This document shows, piece by piece, positions 56,030 to 64,000 of a stretch of DNA of 64,000 nt (the first letter of the stretch is position 1; each line of letters opens with the position of its first letter). This DNA is from Nageia nagi (Eukaryota; Pinophyta), in contig JBITNC010000001.1 in NCBI GenBank assembly GCA_050084985.1, forward strand, positions 73,594,001 to 73,658,000, read 5' to 3'. The notes beneath the pieces are model-generated. The model did no database searches, was not told the DNA's origin, and was given only the letters and a program-made list of their open reading frames with translations. The position numbers were made by a program, and so were the translations under genes.

Positions 56030-56830
56030 TATTCTTTGAAGATCATATCCTAGATAATGTAAAACTTATTAGTAATTGAATCATAATACCTATAGGCTTT
56101 AGACATGTTAAAGTATAAAAAAGATACACTTGATTGATTTCTCATCCAACTTATTCTTATTATCCTTAGGGTCATGCATGTAGCATGTAGATCCAAAGAT
56201 CCTCAAGTGTGTGATACTTGGTTTCTTTCCAAACCAAGCTTCATAGGGTCTAGAATCCTACATTATTTTTGTTGGAAAATGATTCAAAATGTATACAATT
56301 GAGTGAACAAATTTACCTCATAATTTATTGACCATATCCATCTATTTTAAAATTTATTATGCCATTTTAACAACTATTGAGTTCTTTCTCTTATGTACAC
56401 TATCATGTACTACCATTTGATCCAATGTTTACTGCATAAATATTTGATTTCAATGGAAATGAACTCACCACCATGATTAGTGTGAAACTTCTTGATGTGG
56501 TAGCTAGAGTGATTCTCTATGAAGGATTTGAACTTGGCAAAATGTTTAAAAGCATTTGATTTTTCTTGCAAAAATACAATCAACTCATTCCAAAATGATC
56601 ACTAGTTAAAATAAGCATATACCTACATTTGGTCATGCTTCGAGTTTGGATAGGTCCACAAGTACCAACATGAACTAATTATTATGGCTTCTAGTCTCAA
56701 TGTTGGCCATAAGGAAACTTTTATCTATGTTATTTATCATATAGGAAATTCACATACAAAAATTTTGATTATTGTAACAAGATCAACATATCTTTCATAA
56801 GCTTATGTAGTCCATGTGATGAGTTAAAAT
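56030..56830 (-). pseudogene. Integrase, copia copy II
   Basis: Parallel to 32530-33350: 'gatccaaagatcctcaagtgtgtgatacttggtttctttccaaaccaagcttcatagg' is shared almost unchanged with copy I (32673 and 56192 on plus), encoding WFGKKPSITHLRIFG. The open frames are shorter than in copy I. Inactive. Confidence 0.8.
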
Positions 56831-57030
56831 TGAGGTATCCAAATATCTTATTCCATAACCAAGAAGGAACATTTGTAGTATTTAAGAATTCAACATAAAG
56901 TTAACTGCATTTTCAACATACACACTATATTATGATATATGAGAATAATCATGACTACTTGATAATTGGTATCATTTGTGATTTTATAGCTCCTTTTGCA
57001 AAAGACTAGTTTGTAGTTTTTCAAGCATAT

Positions 57031-57270
57031 CTAACCAATGCTCAAAAAATTATGCCTCAACCCTAGAACATATAAACTATCATGCATATGAAAGATCTTA
57101 CTAGTCTTTTCCTTGAAGTTAATGAATATGTTTTTGGCTATGCTAACGTTATTAGTATTACAAAAGTTGACTTGTCTAGTGACATTTTCATCAATCTTTT
57201 CAAAAAGGTTCTTATTCCTAGTCATGTAATTTTTAAAAACCACTATTAAGGCACCATATTTGGTCATCAA
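57031..57270 (-). pseudogene. Protease / pre-integrase region, copia copy II
   Basis: Open for 79 codons: FKNYMTRNKNLFEKIDENV, VNFCNTNNVSIAKNIFINF, KTSKIFHMHDSLYVLGLRHN then FLSIG. Corresponds to the copia 'S.HMT.....F..' to 'LYVPGL..NLLS+G' segment that covers the protease and leads into the pre-integrase domain. The D-S-G active site is just upstream and degraded. Best copy of this region in the window. Confidence 0.85.
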
Positions 57271-57279
57271 AAACTTTCA

Positions 57280-59340
57280 AATTTTTTGTGATTTAGGAAG
57301 ATATTCATATTATCTTGCTCTTTGCTAAAGTTGGCCTTTTTCTACTTTAATTTCTTGAAGCATTATTGTTCCATGTTGACTATCTTGAGAATAAGTTGAG
57401 TTATTACATTACTAAGAAACTTTCAATTACTACCAAATTTCAAATTTGCTCAAATATTTGGTTTCTTGATCTATAATCATCAAAATCCTATGGCTTACTT
57501 ATATCTTCAAATACAGATTTCTTAAAACTTATGTTTTACAACATAAAATTGCATATGTATTTTTACACAATATTGTAACTTTGAGGAGTAAAATAATAAT
57601 TAAAATGTATACACACGTAATCAATAATGAATATAGTAGAAATTTATATTAGTTCCTCTCAATGTTAGAGTATATCTAATTTAAAGGGATCTCTAAATTT
57701 TATTGGTAAATGAACATTACAATGATGTAACTATATGGAGTATCTATAGTCTCATAATAGTATATGAACCTCCTTCTCACTTTTGCAATATTCTAAACCT
57801 TCATAATAATAACAACAATGGTATTAAAAATAAACATAACTTTTCAACTATCTCAATAAACTATTCTCTTTTTTTTTTCTAACCTTTAAATAATGGATTC
57901 TATACATGAACAAACCATGAGTTGGCACCAAACTAAATCTAGTCAATTGTATGACTCTAAAAATGAACATGGGAAACTAAAATAAAGTTGATTGTTCAAT
58001 TTATCACTTCAAACATATAGCTAGAATGATATCAATTTCATAGTATACAATTTCAACACCCTATATATAGGACTAAATGGTGTTAATGATGTGCTTCCTA
58101 TCAATCCATATCACCAAACTTCTTGAATATGTCTAACTCCAAGCATAAATATTCTCGATGCATAAATCTTTTATGAATATATCTGAATCCAAGAATGAAG
58201 TATCTAAAGGAAAATATTATCCTAATTATAAGAAGAAGCACATTATATGTTAGTGTTAATTCCATAAGATTATAATTTATAGTTTCTATAATTAATAACA
58301 TTCAACTAAACTCTATCAATATCTACATTCAATTAAGAAAATAGTAAAATAACTAAAACTGTAGCCAACCAAAGATTATTTTTTTGTATCATAAAAAGGA
58401 TATTTCAAGGATTAAATAAAATATACAACCAATTATATCCATTAATATTTTAAAGGATAGAGAATATGGTGACTATAAAATTGACATTTAGCCTTCAAGA
58501 AAGATAGGCTAAAGAACATGCAAAATTCATAAAACTAAACTTGATCCAAATATGTCTCGGATCCAGCAATGAAATATTGGTTGGAAAGGTATTGAAACTA
58601 AATTTCTAATGATTAATAATACACATTAATTGAATATATATAACTCTAACAATTTACTTTTAAATTTTAGGTTATTAGGCTAAAATCTAGTTGCTAAGAC
58701 AATCATGTCACGTAACTAGGTACCAAAGAGTGGCAATTTTGCTAAGGATAAATAAAGATAAAATATATCATGTTATATAATATTATAAATAAATTTAATT
58801 ATACTTTAAAATGGATAAATAAGTAAATAAAAATTATTTTTTAATCTCTATATGTTCTTAATGACACAAGGTACTTTCTAGGTCGCTGGAATAGGATTTG
58901 ATTGATAATGCCAAACGAATAGGTTGGAAAGGTGGAGAATTTCATTCAAAGTATGTCATGTTATATATGTATGGAAAGGGGAAGAATTATAATTTAAAAT
59001 AATAAAACATCAAAAAATAATGCAATAATATAAATATGTTGAATCTTAAGTGAAAGTGAATATATTTACGGATTGCTATTGAGGGAGACTAGGTAAGTGC
59101 ATTGTGGGAAATTATTGATGGAGGTGGTGATTTTCATAAAAGGTATAGAAAATTATATGTTTTTGGAAATTTATATAAAATAAATATACAAAATAAAAAT
59201 AAAAACTTGAAAAAGGATATCTAGAATATAATTTATGGCCTCCCAAATTAAACTAGTCTAAAATAAGGTAGTTTGATACAACAATAATTATTTCTAATTC
59301 TAGTGAGTGAAATGAATACCAACTAGGATAAAATACAAAA
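57280..59340 (-). other. Non-coding 5' part of copia copy II
   Basis: Aligns with 33800-35874 of copy I over about 2 kb. No gag core is recognised. It runs without a break into the third copy of the shared segment and lacks the 1.6 kb insertion of copy I. Confidence 0.6.
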
Positions 59341-59639
59341 ATGTAGGTGAACATAACATATATTTAGATATTGATCAAATATATAATAATATAAGAGTGA
59401 TTTATATCTACACACTCTAAAATGAGAAATACAAACAAATAAATGTAAGGGAAAAGCTATAGTATTTTCTCTTGTTATTTCTTATGTAAATCAGTACAAA
59501 CTATAAACTAAGATGAACTAATATGACATGAACTTAACTATAACAAGGGAAACCATCCATTTATAGTTTAAGACTATATTAACATAGCTATGGGTCATGG
59601 ATAATAAGATAAATGTTTTTTATCAATTCCCATCCTTTA
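59341..59639 (-). repeat. Copia shared segment, third copy, left part
   Basis: 'taggtgaacataacata', 'tctaaaatgagaaatacaaac' and 'gatgaactaatatgacatgaac' match 37498-37690. Ends at 'catccttta' where the solo LTR inserts. It continues at 60298-60399 and 61288-61390. Confidence 0.8.
59635..59639. repeat. Target-site duplication CTTTA, left copy
   Basis: CTTTA before TGTAGACACC; the same five bases follow the LTR end at 60293-60297. Confidence 0.95.
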
Positions 59640-60292
59640 TGTAGACACCTCAAAATGAACCTTTATGTATTTAATAAATCATTTTAATCCCTTAACAATG
59701 TATTATTTAAAAAGGGATTTAAAATGTATAAAATAATTGTAGGCCATATATTTGACCCTTGTGGATTATACAAGGGTTCAAATCCTATAATAGAAGCATC
59801 CCTATATAAAGTCACTAAAGACATACAAAGATAGAGGATGGGATTATCATCAAGAGGAAACTAGATAAGGGACAAATTATAGAAGACCCAAGGCTTCTAT
59901 CAATTGAAGATTGGATGGAGAATCAAGGATTTGGACATCATTCATAAAGAAAATTTTTGGAAGGTATTCTTATCTATAACAAGTGAATCTCTTATCTCAA
60001 ATATTATCATACTTTCATTATATTGATAAATCATTTATTCATTTATCATTTCATGTTTTGTAACATCTTTAATTTGATCATTAACACAATGCCAGTAGTG
60101 TACTATTACTAGTGTGTATGATATTTCTTGTACCTATCCTTTATTAATTGAATATGTATGTTAATGAAATGAACATGTATGCTTAATCATCTACTATCAT
60201 ATTCTCGCTTTATGTCAACTAACTAATAGACCAAATAGTGTATGTGTTAATTCCCTAAATTAATTACACTATCATATTATTTAGGGTCTACA
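59640..60292 (+). mobile_element. Solo LTR, same family as element B
   Basis: Starts TGTAGACACCTCAAAATGAA, ends TTAGGGTCTACA, 653 bp, flanked by CTTTA on both sides. Homologous to the element B LTR (15464-16144, opposite strand). No internal region remains, which is the signature of recombination between the two LTRs of one copy. The paralogous segment at 37793 reads 'catcctttacaatag' without it. Confidence 0.95.
59803..59810 (+). promoter_or_regulatory. TATA box in the solo LTR
   Basis: TATATAAA about 165 bp inside the LTR; conserved with the element B LTR. Confidence 0.5.
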
Positions 60293-60297
60293 CTTTA
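60293..60297. repeat. Target-site duplication CTTTA, right copy
   Basis: Matches 59635-59639; the copia segment continues after it ('taataaaaaataaactt'). Confidence 0.95.
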
Positions 60298-60399
60298 TAA
60301 TAAAAAATAAACTTGATTATTACAAGATCAAATTAAGAATATTAAGAAGAAGATATGATCAAAATAAGATCATATTAAGAGCATTAAATAATCATCTAC
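60298..60399 (-). repeat. Copia shared segment, third copy, middle part
   Basis: 'aagaagatatgatcaaaata' and 'agagcattaaataatcatctac' match 37848-37900. Interrupted again at about 60400. Confidence 0.75.
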
Positions 60400-61287
60400 A
60401 AAACCTAGTAGAATAACCAACCACAAGGTTCCAAAGGAGATTGCAACAGGTTTAAAAGGTGCACAAATAATAAAATTGGAGGATCAAAAACCTTCAAAGC
60501 AATTTAATATTAGAGAAATAAGTAATAAATCCAAAGGAGGTCCATAAAATCTTAGGAAGAAGGATCCCAAAGTGGGATTTGAAGTTCGGGTAAAGCTAGT
60601 CTAGACTAAGGAGCCCCAAGTGATAGATCAAAAGTTAAAGACCCCACTAGAAGGATCAAAGGGAATACAAATGCAACATATAGTGTGCTTTATAAGAGCT
60701 TTTATATCTTGAATCCGTAATGAAATGTTAATAGAGGAAAAACTTAGTAAAGGGGTACAAAGTTCCAAATATGAAGAAGTTGGTGCAAATCTCAGTTTCA
60801 AGGAAATTTTATTCAAGAAAATATATATTAAAATTTACAAATTCAACTTTGATAATTTGTAGATTATTAAATTAGAATAGAGGGAAGGTTGAAGGCTCTA
60901 AATGCTCTCTTGCTAATGATGGATGGAGTGGAAACATGACTCTAGTTTTTTTAGCTTGATATTTTTAGCATATCATAATTTAAATTATGTGTGTAGAAGT
61001 TCTTCTTAAGCTTAATTTTTTATAGTTGATATGGAATTAGTTTATTTTTTTCCATATTTGATATAGCATATGAATGTAAGGATTGTTGGATATGAAGTCA
61101 AGTTTAATAGTGAAATTAGCTCTATATTTTTAAGACTAGTAGATTGCATCTATAGTGATAAAGGGCTATAATAGAATTTTGTTTAAAAAATATTGTTGTA
61201 AACGTTAGTGAAGATTCTTATAAACTTCACACTTTTTTATTAATACAAAATTATCCCATTAATAAAACAATATTAAAACATTATTTG
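60400..61287. mobile_element. 0.9 kb insertion of unknown type
   Basis: Absent from the paralogous site ('aataatcatctacatgataag', 37890). The first 250 bp read on plus as a Lys-rich, stop-interrupted peptide (KDPKVGFEVRVKLV); the rest is AT-rich and ends 'ttaataaaacaatattaaaac'. A 3' fragment of a LINE is possible, since it has a coding-like start, an AT-rich tail and no terminal repeats, but I see no clear target-site duplication. Confidence 0.45.
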
Positions 61288-62320
61288 CATGATAAGTACT
61301 TTGGTTGTTGTTCATTAGAGGAGAGTGGTGGAAGTTGATGATGGAGATCATATTTGATTGGATTCAAACTATGCTAACATGATGTTGCAAGGTTAAAGAT
61401 TCAAACTAAAAAGTAGTATAATGTTTCATTCTATCCCTTAATGTTAATGATTTGTAATTTTAATTCTATCTCTATGATGAAGGAATTAGTTGGTTGCTCA
61501 TTATTTAATGAATATATCTACAAGTTGATCCTTCACTTTGAAAAAATAGAACTCAATACATTCATCTTGCACCAAATATCTAATAAAGTGATGGAAAATG
61601 CTAATATGCTTATTTTTGTTATGAAATATGAGATTCTTCATTATAACACTAGTGTTGATGTTGTCATAATGAATTTTGATAGAATAAAAAAGATACATAC
61701 CTAGATTTTCAAATAATATTTCCATCTAAATGGCTTGAGTGCAAGCAAAGGAGATAACCATATACTTTCCTTCTATAATAATTGTTTGTTGATTCTTATT
61801 TCTCCATAAGATTAATGATTTTCAAATGAAGGAGGCACATATAAATGTTCTTTTTTGATCATCAAGGCTTCTTGCTAAATCTACATCTATGTTTGCTACT
61901 AAATCATCATAATTAGTAGCTTTATATGTGTAAAATGCATGAATCAAGATACCAAAATAATTGTAAATATGATATCAAGCCATGTATCTATGAGATACAT
62001 CAAGATACTAACTAGCAACCTACATAAGGTTGCATTAACAAAAGGAGAAGAATCCTCCTTCATACATTTACAACAAAATATGATTTGTGTAGCTATTAGT
62101 CTACAATACTTCATGGAAACTTAGGTAAACATATCATAAAAATACTTGGTTTGAGTGAAAATGATATTGCTAGATGACTAATGAACTTGCATACCTAAAA
62201 AATATTACATTTCACCTAGATCACTCATTTTAAATTCATTCACCATGGAAATTTTAAATTGTTGTAGCATGGAAGTGGAAGTGTTCACAAAGATAATGCA
62301 ATCAACATACAAAAAAAGAT
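61288..62320 (-). mobile_element. Ty1/copia element, copy III (partial)
   Basis: Begins with the end of the shared segment (61288-61390), then RNase H (61725-61501 open: NKNKHISIFHHFIRYLVQDE and KVKDQLVDIFIK, the copia RNase H C-terminal block) and the 3' end of RT to the YVDD region ('ataatgcaatcaacatac', about 62293). Alignment with copies I and II is lost near 62320, so the rest is truncated. Same strand and order as copies I and II. Confidence 0.8.
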
Positions 62321-64000
62321 AATGTAAAAAATTAAAATGATAGATAAAGGGGGGAAACTATGAAAAAAGTAGTGCATGAGAAAAATCTAGTTTTTAAGAA
62401 GAATGCAATCACTTCTAAGCGAAATGGCCTTTGAGCAAATAGATCCAACAGTGCCATGGATATGAGAGGAGGCCATAGGGTATATGGTTGAGGGAATTTT
62501 AAACCTTATGATTGATAAGGGTATGGAGATGTTCATATAAGAAGAAAAATAAGTGATAATACATTATTTATTTCTAGTGATGATTTTGCAAAGGGAGATT
62601 TTTTTTATGATCCAAAAGCAATCTCTGCTAGCTATGATCTAGAGGAAGATAGATGAAAGCAAGATCATTCTTAAACTGTGATTTTTTTTGGTATTTATGG
62701 AACTCAATATGGTAAATTCAACATAGCTATTCATAAGGTAAATTTGAATTACAAACCTTATGATTAATCTAGAGTGGATAATGTAGTAGATCATACAAAC
62801 CCATTACATGATCAAAAAAGTTGGCATAGGTCTTTAAAAATGTAATTCAAGGATGTGGAGGTATTTCATCTAGGGAATCTAATAATTTTCAAGGCCTTGA
62901 TTAGGGAAGACACTATAGAAAGTATGTAAATATTTCTCCAATTCTTAATCTGAATTCATAGGCTATTTTTCATGAGAATAACTAGGTATTAACTAAAATA
63001 ATAGAAGATACATTCAAGGAGGATGAGGGAAAGTGTTTGGAAAAAATAGATTTTATGAAGGTAGATGAAATGAAGGATAAAAATGGTGAAATGGATGAGT
63101 TTTCCATTATAGTGAATTATCCAAAGAAATATATAAATACAAGAGATGACCTACTAAACAAAGGATTTATTTTATACTTTCTAAGGAGAATGCTAGATGA
63201 AGAAGAATTCTAGAAATGGATTAGAACTACATGGATGGAAAAATATATGAATGATATATCCTAATGGGGATTGGTGGTAAATACATTTCAATCTTATTTG
63301 AGAAAATGGAAGTAGCCAATTAAATTCTCCAATTTAGAACACTATGAGTGGCTGGTTCACTTGCATATGTATAATCTTGGTACCCCAACTTCAATCCATT
63401 TGATAAAGCACAATCTAATCACCAATTATGGATTGAATTTGTGACCATAAAATTATAATATAAATTTCTCATCAATTTCATTTCTTAAAATTTTGGCAAG
63501 GTACTAATTGAACCATCAACATCATGATCACTTAGACATAGTCCAAGAGTTTGTGTAAGTTGATTTGTAGAGGAAGATCCATAATCATTTTAAAATGATT
63601 CCAAGTTAAGGAACATTTATACAAAAAAATAGGTATTTAAATTTCTCTAATGCTTATTTATGTTTATCAATCTCAAGATCATAAATTTAAAGATTGTCCT
63701 CAATGTAAACCCTCCAAACATAAGGATAATAAAGAGTCTTTGAATGAAAAAGATGAAGGTAATTTACATAATTCACACATTAATAATTCTTACAATGATT
63801 TGAGGGAAAATAAAGTAATTCCATAACAAGGGAAATAACCCCATAATGAGGAAAAAGGACAACAACAAAACTCATGGAGTAAGAGGAATGGATCAACAAT
63901 AGAATGGATGCAAGTTCAAAAATGAAGAGAAAAAAGAGATAGTTTAGAAGCTCCACCTAAGGACTATTTAAAGTATTCTTCTTCTAGAGGTAATAATTTT
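62321..64000 (+). other. Coding-like region, possibly LINE ORF1-like, unrecognised
   Basis: Stop-interrupted plus-strand coding flavour: KYINTRDDLLNKGFI, KWIRTTWMEKYMNDIS.WG (about 63110-63260), LEHYEWLVHLHMYNLGTP (63340), and a possible knuckle HKFKDCPQCKPSKHKDN (about 63680-63730) with an Asn/Lys/Gln-rich tail running off the window. A gag- or LINE ORF1-type nucleic-acid-binding protein would fit, but no decisive motif is present. It may continue right of the window. Confidence 0.3.

Overview
This window looks like intergenic DNA from a large, AT-rich plant nuclear genome. I saw no intact host gene, rRNA, tRNA or CRISPR array. Almost everything that can be recognised is a decayed transposable element: Ty3/gypsy (Tat-like and chromovirus-like), Ty1/copia, a CACTA DNA transposon, a large non-coding LTR element, solo LTRs and a plant-mobile-domain pseudogene. 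The density of old nested elements, the many in-frame stops and the CCCTAAA plant-type telomere motif suggest a gymnosperm or another very large plant genome; that is inference and the species is not identified.

Layout. 1-2040: unrecognised DNA with short degenerate tandem repeats. 2040-8295 (minus): 5' part of a gypsy element with LTR 7455-8295, gag, knuckle and protease, followed unusually by a second knuckle-like motif. 8296-8850: three ~190 bp tandem repeats of a kind also found, inverted, in another element's 3' UTR. 10450-12390 (plus): plant-mobile-domain pseudogene. 13420-16144 (minus): truncated gypsy element with 5' LTR, primer-binding site and gag. 16435-30598 (plus): a complete but dead Tat-like gypsy element with target-site duplication TGATG, two RNase H domains and an integrase lacking two catalytic residues. 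Its RNase H is split by a 5.2 kb non-coding LTR element (21008-26201, duplication ATGTT). 30604-62320 (minus): a head-to-tail copia array, two long copies and a third partial one, joined by a shared LTR-like segment (16145-16434 plus 30604-30690; 37482-38010; 59341-61390).

The second copia copy is interrupted by a 16.2 kb insertion (38741-54954, duplication TCCTT). It contains a 1.75 kb degenerate telomere-like array, a 1.07 kb array of a 16 bp unit that also carries CCCTAA, a CACTA transposon (SET-like region, TNP2 transposase, DUF4218, DUF4216; 3' end near 49154) and a chromovirus RNase H/integrase fragment cut by the CACTA end. A solo LTR (59640-60292, duplication CTTTA) sits in the third copy of the copia segment. 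The last 1.7 kb is coding-like but not securely identified.

The nesting gives a relative order of events. The copia array is older than the Tat element, the 16 kb insertion and the solo LTR. The Tat element is older than the non-coding LTR element inside it. The chromovirus is older than the CACTA copy. Because the copia copies are paralogues, each insertion has an empty-site counterpart elsewhere in the window, so most boundaries could be set from sequence alone. All coding assignments come from reading conserved motifs across stops and frameshifts by eye; no database search was run.
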